A program made the translations under genes and the position numbers. A stretch of 64,000 nt of DNA from Acidobacteriota bacterium (GTDB lineage Bacteria > Acidobacteriota > Vicinamibacteria > Vicinamibacterales > CAVVIG01), in contig JAFDVO010000022.1 of the NCBI GenBank assembly GCA_018268955.1, positions 62,001 through 126,000 on the forward strand, read 5' to 3'. Position 1 is the first letter of the stretch, and each line of letters opens with the position of its first letter. Below the pieces are notes generated by a model that saw only the letters and a program-made list of their open reading frames with translations, had not been told where the DNA came from and made no database searches. Below are positions 1 through 8,138 of this stretch, one piece after another.

Positions 1-174
1 GTTGTCGAGCCGTGGGTCGCTTTCCGGCAAGGCGTCCGGAGTATCCCAGTCCCAGGTGTGGTACTGGGCCATGTTCAGCCCCGGCGCAACGTGGGAGCTG
101 ACGTTCATGGTCGCGCACGCCGACGCAGCGAGCACGAGGACTGCCAGGCTAGACCACCGCAGGATTCGCAGCAT
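1..174 (-). CDS. DUF4136-type lipoprotein, 3' part outside the window
   Basis: The gene is cut by the window edge; 58 codons are visible from the ATG at 174. The first 20 residues form a lipoprotein signal: basic start (MLRILRW), hydrophobic core, and a lipobox ending in LAASAC, so C20 would be lipidated. The mature part contains HTWDWDTPDALPESDPRLD, which resembles the start of the DUF4136 domain found in exported lipoproteins of acidobacteria and other Gram-negatives. The role of that family is not established. There is no stop in the visible frame. The family call rests on one short motif, so it is moderate; the lipoprotein signal is clear. Confidence 0.6.
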   Translation of the reverse strand, partial: MLRILRWSSLAVLVLAASACATMNVSSHVAPGLNMAQYHTWDWDTPDALPESDPRLDN

Positions 175-298
175 GACGCACCTCGGTACCCGTCCGACCG
201 ATCGAACAGGTACCAAGAGTGGCTGCGAAAGCGGTACCACGACCAGACCGGTCCGAAACGGGCCGATTAGAAGGCCGGTGCCGGGTTCCCGGTTGTCG

Positions 299-1321
299 TC
301 AGGGGATTATCACGGCGCGCCCGCGGAGATCTCCGCGGCGCAGCCGATCGTAGGCGCCAGCAGCATCGGCGAGGCGGAAAGTCTCGACGTGCGCGGTGAT
401 CCGCCCGGACTGCCCGAGCGCGAGCACCTCCGCCAGCTCGGCCTTGGTGCCCCAGAAGGGAATGCTCACCCGCGCTTCCATCGGCAGCATGCCGAAGCTG
501 ACGGGCAAGGTCCCGCCGGCGAGGCCGACGATCCCCACGTCGCCGCCGGCCATCACCACCGAACGCGCGATCTCGAGCGTCGGCGTGGAACCGACGAAGT
601 CCAGCACGACCTCCGCTCCGCCAGGGGCAGGACCCACCAGGTCGCGAATGCGCCCGGCCGCGTCAGCATCGGAGAGGAACGCATGCTCGGCACCGAGGTC
701 ACGCGCGAGCGCCAGTGCCTCGTGCCTCGTGTCCAGCGCGACGATGCGGGTGGCCGTGGTGGCTCGCAGGATCTGGATGGCCATGTGGCCGAGGCCTCCA
801 ACCCCGATCACCACGCAGGTGCTGCCCGGGACCAGATTGCGGCTGGTGATCGTGATCGCGTGATACGGCGTCAGCCCTGCGTCGGTGAGCGGCGCTGCCT
901 GGGTCACGTCGAGGCTCCCGATCGGTACGAGCTGACGTGCCGGCACGCTCACGAACTCGGCCATCCCGCCATCGCGTCCCAAGCCGACTCCGCTCGGCGG
1001 CACGCGTCGGCACTCGTTGTCGCGGCCCGCGAGGCAGGAGGCGCAGGTGCCGCACCCGATGATGCCGTAGACCGCGACAGCGTCGCCGACAGAGAAGCCG
1101 GTGACGCCAGGGCCGGTGGCATCGACCCAGCCGGCAATCTCGTGGCCGAGCGTGAAGGGCATCGGCATCCCGAGCGCATTCGGGTCGTCGAGGATGTGCA
1201 GGTCCGAGTGACACGCGCCAGCCGCGCCAACCCGGAGCCGAACCTCGCCCGCGAGCGGCTCGGGCGTGGGCACATCTTCGAGCGTGGCGGTATGTGGACC
1301 TGTGACTCTGAATGCCCGCAT
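299..1321 (-). CDS. Zinc-dependent NAD(P)-linked alcohol dehydrogenase (MDR family)
   Basis: A 340-residue medium-chain dehydrogenase oxidising alcohols or reducing carbonyls in the cytoplasm. The catalytic zinc set is visible as C37 in GACHSD, H60-E61 in GHE, and D147 in PLTDAGLTPYH. An Asp in that third place is seen in Rhodococcus ADH-A-type enzymes, to which this one looks close. Four cysteines at about 90, 93, 96 and 104 make the structural zinc site. The nucleotide-binding loop GVGGLG lies at 173-178. The start is decided by a strong Shine-Dalgarno (AGGAGGAG) just before the ATG at 1321. No partner gene hints at the substrate, which is often broad in this family. Confidence 0.92.
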   Translation of the reverse strand: MRAFRVTGPHTATLEDVPTPEPLAGEVRLRVGAAGACHSDLHILDDPNALGMPMPFTLGHEIAGWVDATGPGVTGFSVGDAVAVYGIIGCGTCASCLAGRDNECRRVPPSGVGLGRDGGMAEFVSVPARQLVPIGSLDVTQAAPLTDAGLTPYHAITITSRNLVPGSTCVVIGVGGLGHMAIQILRATTATRIVALDTRHEALALARDLGAEHAFLSDADAAGRIRDLVGPAPGGAEVVLDFVGSTPTLEIARSVVMAGGDVGIVGLAGGTLPVSFGMLPMEARVSIPFWGTKAELAEVLALGQSGRITAHVETFRLADAAGAYDRLRRGDLRGRAVIIP

Positions 1322-1441
1322 GAACTCCTCCTCAACGCGCTTCGTCAGCCCTGCCGCCGCTCTGTCAGCCGGGCCGCCCCGGCCGTCCTGGGCGTCCGGT
1401 CAGCCCCGCCTGCCCTCAGTCCCGACTCTCCCGACCTTCGC

Positions 1442-1849
1442 CTACTTCCACCCGGACGACTTGCGGGTGAACCTGGGCGGGAGCGTGGGCTTGGCCGGGG
1501 CATCCGGCTCGGTCTCACCAGAGGCGGCGCGGATCTCGGCTTCGAGCTCTTCGTCGTTGGGCAGACCGGCAAGCTGGTCGACGAACAACAGCGAATGCTG
1601 CGAGGGGATTTCAAACTTCTTGCCGCAGGCCTTGCAGACGACCTCTTCATCGAGGCGCAGCAGGTAATCGCGCAGCTTGGCGAAGCGTGCGCGGTCGTGC
1701 TCGTCCGCACCCTGCGGCGGTCGATCCTTCTTCACGCGGCGCACCCACTTGATGGAGTAGTCGCCAGCGCGATGGCATCGTGGACAGGTGAAGCGGCCGG
1801 GCCGCATCTCCGGGCGATCGGTGAAGAAGGCACGCTCATCGAGAGGCAT
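1442..1849 (-). CDS. Zinc-ribbon-like hypothetical protein
   Basis: A 135-residue protein that I do not recognise by name. Two CxxC pairs, CPRC near residue 22 and CKAC near residue 73, are spaced as in a zinc ribbon. Between them is a charged, probably helical stretch; the C-terminus is acidic then proline/lysine-rich. It has no signal peptide or membrane segment, so it should be cytosolic, possibly binding nucleic acid or another protein. It lies alone between alcohol dehydrogenase and acyltransferase genes on the same strand. Coding is supported by typical GC-rich third positions and absence of a better competing frame. Confidence 0.65.
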   Translation of the reverse strand: MPLDERAFFTDRPEMRPGRFTCPRCHRAGDYSIKWVRRVKKDRPPQGADEHDRARFAKLRDYLLRLDEEVVCKACGKKFEIPSQHSLLFVDQLAGLPNDEELEAEIRAASGETEPDAPAKPTLPPRFTRKSSGWK

Positions 1850-1882
1850 GGGAGCGATGGTACCACCGGGAGATCACCTGCA

Positions 1883-1922
1883 TTGGTGAATTGGTGAATT
1901 CGTAAACTGGTGAACTGGTGAG
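1883..1922. repeat. Tandem array of five degenerate octamers (TTGGTGAA family)
   Basis: Five consecutive 8-bp units: TTGGTGAA twice, TTCGTAAA, CTGGTGAA and CTGGTGAG. The array lies in the 86-bp gap between two reverse-strand genes, 13 bp past the stop codon of the acyltransferase. The same unit family recurs at 19064-19167. It is far less GC-rich than its surroundings. Confidence 0.85.
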
Positions 1923-1935
1923 AGGGGATGCCGCG

Positions 1936-3153
1936 CTAGAACGCCAGGCGGAAGGCCACGAGCGCGCCTACGGCGAGCGATGCCCACCAGCTCACCCGAT
2001 GGTGCGCGTGCTTGAGCCAGTTCCACGCATACGCCGCCAGCGTCATGCTCGAGATCACGAGCACCACGATCGGCAGGAGCTGCACCGGCGTCCGTGTCTG
2101 CCCGTAGATGTTGAACAGCCCGGGCGCGAGGGCCGACCCGAACACGATGAGCAGGTGGAGCACGTAGATCAGGAGGGACTCCTGTGCGACCGCGCCGAAT
2201 ACGTGCGGCAGCTGCGTCACCCGGCGGCTCGCGTGCGCGATTGCGCCGACGATGGCGAGGCAGGCCCCGGTGCGGAGCAGCAGGTTGCCGGGCACGAAGG
2301 CAAACGCGTTCGCGCCGAACAGAGTGACCTGGTTCGCCGAGCACCAGGCACCGGCGGCAAGCGCCAGGACGGCCGGGCCGAGCAGCGCCCCATTGGCGAA
2401 CCGCACGAGGTGTGCGGCGCCCCACCGCGCGTACAGGATGCCGAGGGCGGCGCCAATCAGGATGAACGCCGACCAGGGCACGAGTGGAAAGAGCGAGCCG
2501 GTCGATGGCGACAGGTACGCCGCGAGTGACAGCGGAAGGTGCTGCTGCCACTCCACCTCCCACACGAGCGGCGCCAGCACGATCAGCAGCAGCGCAATCC
2601 CCAGCGAGACCCCCCCGAACACCCGCCGGGACCGGCAGGCGAGCACGAGAAGCTGCACCCCGACGAATGTGACACCGATCAACTGGAGGACATCGACCCC
2701 CAGCAGCACCCGCCAGTCGGCGTCAGAAGCGTGCGCCATGCGGCTGAGCGGCGCCATGGGCACGCGCATCGTGTAGCCCAGCGCGACGAAGAGCAGGAAC
2801 CGGCGGAGCCGCTTGAGGAGCGCGAACGAAGGGGTCAGGTGCACCTGCCAGTGGCGCGCGGTGGCGATGCTGAAGGCGAACCCGGACAGCATCAGGAACA
2901 GGCAGGACGTGAGGCCTCGCTGGAACTGCCACACCTCGAAGACCGGGCCCGTCCGGTATTCGGGGGCGAGCAGCGCATCGACCGTGTGTCCGTACAGCAT
3001 GAACACCACGGCCAGTGCCCTGGCGAGGTCGATGAAGATCACCCGCGAGGCATGCGCCCCGGTGCCGCGCCGCTGCGACGGATGTTCAGTGGCGGGAGCC
3101 ACCGAGACTGCGTCTGATGCGGCAGGCTCGAGATGGGGCGACGAGGGATGCAT
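1936..3153 (-). CDS. Integral-membrane acyltransferase (acyltransferase-3 / HGSNAT-like)
   Basis: About 405 residues with many hydrophobic helices. After a non-conserved N-terminus of about 40 residues comes the hallmark block IDLARALAVVFMLYGHTVDA with the conserved Arg and His of membrane acyltransferases, followed by FLMLSGFAFSIATARHW. Such proteins move acyl groups across or onto envelope sugars and other acceptors; which acceptor is used here cannot be read. The frame stays open upstream to 3537, but that part overlaps rapA and reads like noncoding sequence, so I take the ATG at 3153. No clear Shine-Dalgarno is seen. The C-terminus consists of further membrane helices. Confidence 0.8.
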   Translation of the reverse strand: MHPSSPHLEPAASDAVSVAPATEHPSQRRGTGAHASRVIFIDLARALAVVFMLYGHTVDALLAPEYRTGPVFEVWQFQRGLTSCLFLMLSGFAFSIATARHWQVHLTPSFALLKRLRRFLLFVALGYTMRVPMAPLSRMAHASDADWRVLLGVDVLQLIGVTFVGVQLLVLACRSRRVFGGVSLGIALLLIVLAPLVWEVEWQQHLPLSLAAYLSPSTGSLFPLVPWSAFILIGAALGILYARWGAAHLVRFANGALLGPAVLALAAGAWCSANQVTLFGANAFAFVPGNLLLRTGACLAIVGAIAHASRRVTQLPHVFGAVAQESLLIYVLHLLIVFGSALAPGLFNIYGQTRTPVQLLPIVVLVISSMTLAAYAWNWLKHAHHRVSWWASLAVGALVAFRLAF

Positions 3154-3164
3154 ACGGCGCGGGT

Positions 3165-3200
3165 AACGCTGAAACGCTGAACGTTGAACGCTGAACGCAG
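3165..3200. repeat. Tandem array of degenerate 7-8 bp units (AACGCTGA family)
   Basis: Units AACGCTGA twice, then ACGTTGA, ACGCTGA and ACGCAGG, between the acyltransferase start and the rapA stop on the reverse strand. The architecture matches the other intergenic arrays of this window, but the unit sequence is different. Confidence 0.8.
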
Positions 3201-3244
3201 GGTTGCGGTTACTGATGGCCGAATGCGTGCCTTGGTGCGTGGCC

Positions 3245-6118
3245 CTATGCGTGCTGCTGCGGCGCCGTGCGCCCCTTGTGCACCAATCGTACGGCATCGA
3301 GGCGCATGCGAGCCGCGGCGAGATGCTGATCGAGCGTATCGCGTTCCGCCGCCAGCAGCGCGATCTCCTCGTCGCGCACCAGACGATTGACTCGCCGGAG
3401 CTCCTGCAGCCGGAGCAGCTCATGGTTGAGCTGGTCGCGCATGCTGGCGCGCGCGGCCTCGACAAGGCCCGCAACCTGCCCTTGCGCGAGCGTCGCGGCC
3501 TCATCCAGCATCCGCGGCAGGATCCGCTCCCGCACATCGTCGCGCGCGATCAGGGTCCGAGCGCCGGCCATCGACGCGGGTGCCACGAGATCGGCTGTGC
3601 GGATCACCTCTGTCACGTTGCGATGGCGATGGTCCACGGCGACGCGGATAGGCGTCGGGGGCAGGAAGCGGTCGACGTGCAGGGCGGCAGGCGCCAGGCA
3701 TTCGAGCACGTACACCGCCTCCAGGATCAGCGCAGTCGACGTGTCCTCCCATCGCGCACACGCGCAATTGCCACGTTCCGATCCGAGCAGCAGGTCGAGT
3801 GCGCCTGATGCCAGCGGATGGTCCCATGTGAGGAACTGCAGGTCCTCGCGCAGCAGGGCCCGCGCCCGATCGCGTGTCACCGTCAGCCCCTCGGCTTTCA
3901 GGCCGGGAAAGTCGTCCACGAGCACGCCAGCGGATCCAAGGCGGTAGGTGCGGGGCGCGATCTCCTCGACCTCGATGAAGAACAGGTCGAACACCTCGAG
4001 CATGAAGTCGTCGAGCGTGCGGTCGGCGTCCTGGCGCCGGATGGCGTCGACGATCCCGGAGGCGCGCGCCGGGCGCGCGGAGTTCCACTCGAGGAGACGG
4101 TCGCGGCCTGCCTCCATCCGCCGCGCCGTCTCGTCCCGCGCCGACCTGACCTTCCGCACGAAGTCGTCGAGCTCCAGCTGAATCGTGCGACGTTCGGCCC
4201 ACATGCGCGCGGCGAGATCGCGGATGCGCGGCTCGAAGCGTTCGAGCAATTCACGCGCGCCTGGCAGGTGATGCTCGATCGCGTCGAGGCCCTCGTGGTA
4301 CCAGCGCGCCAACAGCTCGAGGTGCGACCCTTCGACGTACGGGACGTGCACGTGGATGTCCGACCGCTGGCCGATGCGATCCAGGCGTCCGAGCCGCTGT
4401 TCGAGCAACGCGGGGTCGAGCGGCAGATCGAACAGGACAAGGTGATGCGCGAACTGGAAGTTCCGCCCTTCGCTGCCGATCTCCGAGCAGATCAGGAGCC
4501 GCGCGCCGTGCGGGTCGGCGAACCAGGCGGCGCCGCGATCCCGCTGAATCAGCGTAAGCCCCTCGTGGAAAGCCGCCAGGGGCAGGCTGGTCCGCTGGCG
4601 CATGGCCGCTTCGATCGCCAGCGCCTTGCGCTGCGAACGGCAGAGGACCAGCATCTTCTCGTCTCCGGTCGCGGCCAGCAGCGACATGAGCCAGTCGATC
4701 CGCGGGTCCTGCGCCAACGAGAGGCGGGCATGCGCCTCCGGCCCGGCGCTCAGGTCCGCGAGCCATTCGTCCTCGAGCGCGGCACGACGGGCGCGGGTGT
4801 CCACCGACAGCGGAACGAGGTGGGCGATGCGTCGCGGGAAGCCGCTGCTCGTCGCTCGCGTGTTCCGGAACATCACGCGGCCGGTCCCATGCTGATCGAG
4901 CAGCCGTTCGAAGAGATGGCGCGTGCCGCCGTGCTCACCGGCGAGGGCCGCCTGGATCACCGCGACCGGCTCTCCAAGGATCTCCGCCAGGTGGGCTTCT
5001 GCGTCGGGAGTCATCTCCGCCTCGTCGTGCAGGGCCTGGGCGAGTTCGGCGACGGCGCGGTACTGGTGGGTTTCTTCAACGAAGGCCGCGAGATCCGGGA
5101 AGCGATCGGGATCGAGCAGGCGCAGCCGCGCGAAGTGGCTCGCCACACCGAGCTGTTCGGGCGTGGCGGTCAGGAGCAACAGGCCCGGTGACACGCGCGC
5201 GAGGCGTTCCACCGCTTCATAGGCCTGACTCGCGTGCGCGGGTGCCCATTCCAGATGGTGCGCCTCGTCGACGACGACCAGGTCCCATCCGGCGGCAATC
5301 GCCTGTTCGACACGGGCAGGGTTGTCGGTGAAGAGCGTCAGCTCGCACAGGAGGAGCTGGTCGTCGAGGAACGGGTTCGCGGACGGATCCGCCTCCTCGA
5401 TGGCGACACACCGCGCCTCCGTGAAGATGTGGAACCACAGGTTGAAGCGGCGGAGCAGCTCGAGGAACCACTGGTGAACCAGCGTCTCGGGCACGACGAT
5501 CAGGACGCGGCGTGCGCGTCCCGTCAGCAGGAGCCGGTGCACGATGAGGCTCGCTTCGATCGTTTTCCCGAGTCCGACTTCGTCCGCGAGCAGCACGCGA
5601 GGGAGGAGGCGACCGGTGACCTCCGATGCAATCCCCAGCTGGTGTGGCAGCAGGTCGATGCGCCCACCGGTGAACCCACGCACGGCCGACCGACGGCGCG
5701 CATGCTGATGGCCGAGGGCGGCGACGCGCAGGTCGAACGTCTCCGGACGATCGAACTGCCCCGCGAAGAGCCGTGTGGTGGGGCTGCTGAAGCTGAGCGC
5801 CGCGCTCAGCGTCGTCTCGCAGACCTCCGCGACACCGAGGTCGTAGTAGAGCAGCCCGTCCTGCTCTCGTACCCGCCTGATGGTGGCGTCGCCGTGCGGC
5901 GGCGCGACGACCGTATCGCCGGGACGGAATGCCGCGCGGCGGATCGGCGCCTCGTCCGAGGCCACGTACTGGCGCGTGTCGCGGGTTGCGGCAAAAAAGA
6001 GTGTAACGGTGCGTGGACCGACCGCTCGCACTTCACCAAGCCCGAGCTCGGGCTCACTGATGCTGATCCATCGCTGGCCCGGAATGAACCGAAGGCTTTC
6101 GGTCGCGTCTGGCGGCAC
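3245..6118 (-). CDS. rapA: RapA/HepA-type SNF2 helicase, RNA-polymerase recycling ATPase
   Basis: 957 residues, close to the 968 of E. coli RapA, a SWI2/SNF2 ATPase that binds RNA polymerase and helps recycle it after transcription. About 150 N-terminal residues match the place of the RapA beta-barrel domains (FIPGQRWISISEPELGLGEV). Walker A is LADEVGLGKT at about 177-186, the DEAH box VVVDEAHHLEW at about 281-291, and motif III LLLTATP near 314. The second helicase lobe has CSEIGSEGRNFQFAHH and EQRLGRLDRIGQR. The C-terminal third is the RapA-specific region. The GTG start at 6118 lies 8 bp after the stop of the upstream deaminase, suggesting co-transcription. No Shine-Dalgarno is evident. 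Confidence 0.9.
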   Translation of the reverse strand: MPPDATESLRFIPGQRWISISEPELGLGEVRAVGPRTVTLFFAATRDTRQYVASDEAPIRRAAFRPGDTVVAPPHGDATIRRVREQDGLLYYDLGVAEVCETTLSAALSFSSPTTRLFAGQFDRPETFDLRVAALGHQHARRRSAVRGFTGGRIDLLPHQLGIASEVTGRLLPRVLLADEVGLGKTIEASLIVHRLLLTGRARRVLIVVPETLVHQWFLELLRRFNLWFHIFTEARCVAIEEADPSANPFLDDQLLLCELTLFTDNPARVEQAIAAGWDLVVVDEAHHLEWAPAHASQAYEAVERLARVSPGLLLLTATPEQLGVASHFARLRLLDPDRFPDLAAFVEETHQYRAVAELAQALHDEAEMTPDAEAHLAEILGEPVAVIQAALAGEHGGTRHLFERLLDQHGTGRVMFRNTRATSSGFPRRIAHLVPLSVDTRARRAALEDEWLADLSAGPEAHARLSLAQDPRIDWLMSLLAATGDEKMLVLCRSQRKALAIEAAMRQRTSLPLAAFHEGLTLIQRDRGAAWFADPHGARLLICSEIGSEGRNFQFAHHLVLFDLPLDPALLEQRLGRLDRIGQRSDIHVHVPYVEGSHLELLARWYHEGLDAIEHHLPGARELLERFEPRIRDLAARMWAERRTIQLELDDFVRKVRSARDETARRMEAGRDRLLEWNSARPARASGIVDAIRRQDADRTLDDFMLEVFDLFFIEVEEIAPRTYRLGSAGVLVDDFPGLKAEGLTVTRDRARALLREDLQFLTWDHPLASGALDLLLGSERGNCACARWEDTSTALILEAVYVLECLAPAALHVDRFLPPTPIRVAVDHRHRNVTEVIRTADLVAPASMAGARTLIARDDVRERILPRMLDEAATLAQGQVAGLVEAARASMRDQLNHELLRLQELRRVNRLVRDEEIALLAAERDTLDQHLAAARMRLDAVRLVHKGRTAPQQHA

Positions 6119-6126
6119 GGCGAGGC

Positions 6127-6612
6127 TCAGGCGCGCGGAGCGGCCGTGAACAAGTACGGGCCGATGAAGGCCAGCACTTCGGGCTCGAGCACGCCGACAC
6201 GGACCGACAGGCCGGCATCGCGCATGATCGCGATGCCAGCGCCGCTGTTGCGAGGATCGGGGTCGAGGGTGCCGACGTAGATGTCACGAATGCCGGACGC
6301 GACAAGGGCGCGCGCGCACGACGGCGTGCGGCCGACGAAGGCGCACGGCTCGAGCGTGACGAACAGGGCCAGGTCATGCGGGTCGGCGACGTGACCGAGG
6401 TTCAGCAGCGCCGCCGCTTCGGCGTGCGGCTGTCCCGGCGCCTGCGTGAAGCCCCGAGCCACGATGTCGTGGCCGCGCACGATCACGCAGCCGACCGGCG
6501 GGTTGGGGAGGCACACCGGCAATGCCTGCCGGCTATCCTTCAGGGCCTCCGCCATGAAGTGCCGTAACTCCGCGTCGCTGTACTGAACCGGTATCCCTCC
6601 CGACCCGCGCAT
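6127..6612 (-). CDS. RibD-like CMP/dCMP-type deaminase domain protein
   Basis: 161 residues forming only a cytidine-deaminase-fold domain. The zinc motif is HAEA (H63, E65) followed by TLEPC with C90 and GRTPSC with C99, closest to the deaminase half of RibD, which deaminates the pyrimidine intermediate of riboflavin synthesis. The RibD reductase half is missing, so either a separate reductase exists elsewhere or this deaminase has another substrate. I chose ATG at 6612; a GTG two codons upstream at 6618 is possible. It is followed closely by rapA on the same strand. Confidence 0.75.
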   Translation of the reverse strand: MRGSGGIPVQYSDAELRHFMAEALKDSRQALPVCLPNPPVGCVIVRGHDIVARGFTQAPGQPHAEAAALLNLGHVADPHDLALFVTLEPCAFVGRTPSCARALVASGIRDIYVGTLDPDPRNSGAGIAIMRDAGLSVRVGVLEPEVLAFIGPYLFTAAPRA

Positions 6613-6650
6613 GCTCACGCGGATTGTAACGCGTCAGCGCGGTGAGGGAA

Positions 6651-6708
6651 CTGCACGCGTGCAGCTCGGAACGCCCCGGACACCTATGCGGATCGGACCA
6701 TTCCGAGC
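6651..6708. other. Nested palindrome and inverted repeat, candidate hairpin
   Basis: A perfect 14-bp palindrome, CTGCACGCGTGCAG, spans 6651-6664. Its last base begins an inverted repeat, GCTCGGAA at 6664-6671 and TTCCGAGC at 6701-6708. The site sits between the stop of the Ser/Gly-rich protein gene and the start of the RibD-like gene, both reverse. It could be a terminator stem or an operator; there is no T-run. Confidence 0.4.
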
Positions 6709-6735
6709 GGCGCGCGTGCGTCGGCGTTCGCGAGA

Positions 6736-7524
6736 CTAGCGCGGTCCAGCGCTACCCGACGAGGACCCGCTCGACCCGGACCCGCTGCTGGTCGACCCGG
6801 TATCCGACGTGCTCGAGGACCCGCTGCTGGACCCGCGCGACGAGCCCGTTCCCGGCGAGGTCGTGCTGCTGCCGGATCCGGAGGACGTCGATCCGGAGAT
6901 TGACGATCCTGACGTCGAGCCGGTCGAGGCTCCGCTCGCTGGCGGCGTCGTGCTCGCGCCGGTGCTTGGCGCGGGTGGGCACGGCATGGCAGTGCCGCTG
7001 GTGCCCACGGCGCCGGAGGTCGACGACGACGTGCCTGACGTGCCGACCGCGCCGTTCGCGGCGGTCGAGCCCGACGCGTTCGCGCTCTGCTGCGTGCCGG
7101 AGGTCACCGACGGTGAGCCCGACTGCGCAAGCGGACCGGCCTCGGTCGCGCCGTTCGTGGTGCCGTTGTCGTGGGTCGTGGTGCCGGTCGAGCTGTTGAT
7201 ACGGCTGTGCGGATCGTTCGCGGCGGACGCGCTCGCGGTTGCCGAACTGCTGCTCCCCGGCGACGAGGCCGAGGCTGCTCCGGTAATCGGGACGCACGGC
7301 GCCGACGAGGCTGTCGACGAGGTCCCTGACTGCGACCCGGGCTGGGTCGACGTGCTCGAACTCGAACCCGACGTCCCACTGCGGCTGCCCGACTGCGTGG
7401 TCGTCGCCTGGCTGTTCGTGCCCTGCGTGCTCGAGGTGCTCTGGCTCTGTGCGGCGGCGGCGCCGGCACACAGCGCGGCGGCAAGCGCCGCACTGCTGGT
7501 CATCATTGCAAATCTGCGTTTCAT
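6736..7524 (-). CDS. Exported Ser/Thr/Gly-rich low-complexity protein
   Basis: 262 residues. A clear Sec signal peptide (MKRRFAMMTSSAALAAALCAGAAAAQ) is followed by a nearly pure Ser/Thr/Gly/Ala sequence without folded-domain signs. Only three cysteines are seen, one in the signal and two in the mature part (APCVP, AMPCPP). The start is ATG at 7524, preceded by GGGAGGG at good spacing; an in-frame TTG at 7527 is less likely. Such sequences act as flexible linkers, matrix or surface material, but no function can be assigned. The third codon positions are strongly C/G, which supports real coding despite the low complexity. Confidence 0.65.
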   Translation of the reverse strand: MKRRFAMMTSSAALAAALCAGAAAAQSQSTSSTQGTNSQATTTQSGSRSGTSGSSSSTSTQPGSQSGTSSTASSAPCVPITGAASASSPGSSSSATASASAANDPHSRINSSTGTTTHDNGTTNGATEAGPLAQSGSPSVTSGTQQSANASGSTAANGAVGTSGTSSSTSGAVGTSGTAMPCPPAPSTGASTTPPASGASTGSTSGSSISGSTSSGSGSSTTSPGTGSSRGSSSGSSSTSDTGSTSSGSGSSGSSSGSAGPR

Positions 7525-7586
7525 CAATCCCTCCCAATCGTCATCGCCGTGGGAGGTTGCACGCGATGTGCCGGAATCGAGCCCGG

Positions 7587-8138
7587 CTACACGACCTCGA
7601 GCGGTACGTGCGGGCGTGGCGGCAGTTGGACCCGGACCGTATCGCCGGGTGCGATCTCGCCATCCGCCACCACGATGCTCATCACGCCGGTCTTCCGCAC
7701 GACGCGCCCACCGGGCTGCTTCTCGAGTACGGCCTCGAGCAACCCTTCGTGGAAGTTCTCAATCTGCACGCACGGGTTCCGCAGGCCGGTCACTTCCACG
7801 ATGGCCGTGGGGCCGACGTGCAGGCGCGTGCCCTGTGGGAGCGCGAGGAGGTCGATCCCCCGCGTGGTGATGTTCTCGCCGAGCATGCCGGGCGTGATGG
7901 GAAACCCGTTGCGATTCAACTCGTCGAGGACCTCCGCCTGGAGCAGATGCACCTGCCGCAGGTTCGGCTGGAGCGGGTTCCTGGCCACGCGCGAGCGGTG
8001 CTTCACCGTCGCGCCCGCATGCGCATCGCCTTCCACGCCCAGCCCGGTGACGATGCGGATGAACATCGCGGTTGGCTTGCTGAAGTGGTGCCCGCGATCC
8101 CGCGCGACCGCCACGACCGTACCTTCGGTGCCACTCAT
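7587..8138 (-). CDS. MOSC domain protein
   Basis: 183 residues. MOSC domains occur in molybdenum-cofactor sulfurases and in enzymes that handle sulfur or N-hydroxylated compounds with a bound molybdenum cofactor. The expected features are a glycine-rich start (GLGVEGDAHAG), HLLQAEVLDELN, GMLGENITTRGIDL, and a single conserved cysteine in GLRNPCVQIENF. The ATG at 8138 overlaps the TGA of the upstream phosphatase gene in an ATGA arrangement, which fixes the start and implies translational coupling. The upstream in-frame codon at 8156 is therefore not used. The exact substrate is unknown. Confidence 0.85.
   Translation of the reverse strand: MSGTEGTVVAVARDRGHHFSKPTAMFIRIVTGLGVEGDAHAGATVKHRSRVARNPLQPNLRQVHLLQAEVLDELNRNGFPITPGMLGENITTRGIDLLALPQGTRLHVGPTAIVEVTGLRNPCVQIENFHEGLLEAVLEKQPGGRVVRKTGVMSIVVADGEIAPGDTVRVQLPPRPHVPLEVV

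Noticed and set aside
2..1897. Long forward open frame of 631 codons over the alcohol dehydrogenase region
   Set aside because: It is the antisense shadow of the dehydrogenase and zinc-ribbon genes; its translation is Arg/His/Gly-rich without domains, while the reverse genes show complete motifs and a Shine-Dalgarno.
3154..3537. N-terminal extension of the acyltransferase frame
   Set aside because: It overlaps rapA and the repeat array and reads as Ser/Arg-rich nonsense; the domain begins after ATG 3153.
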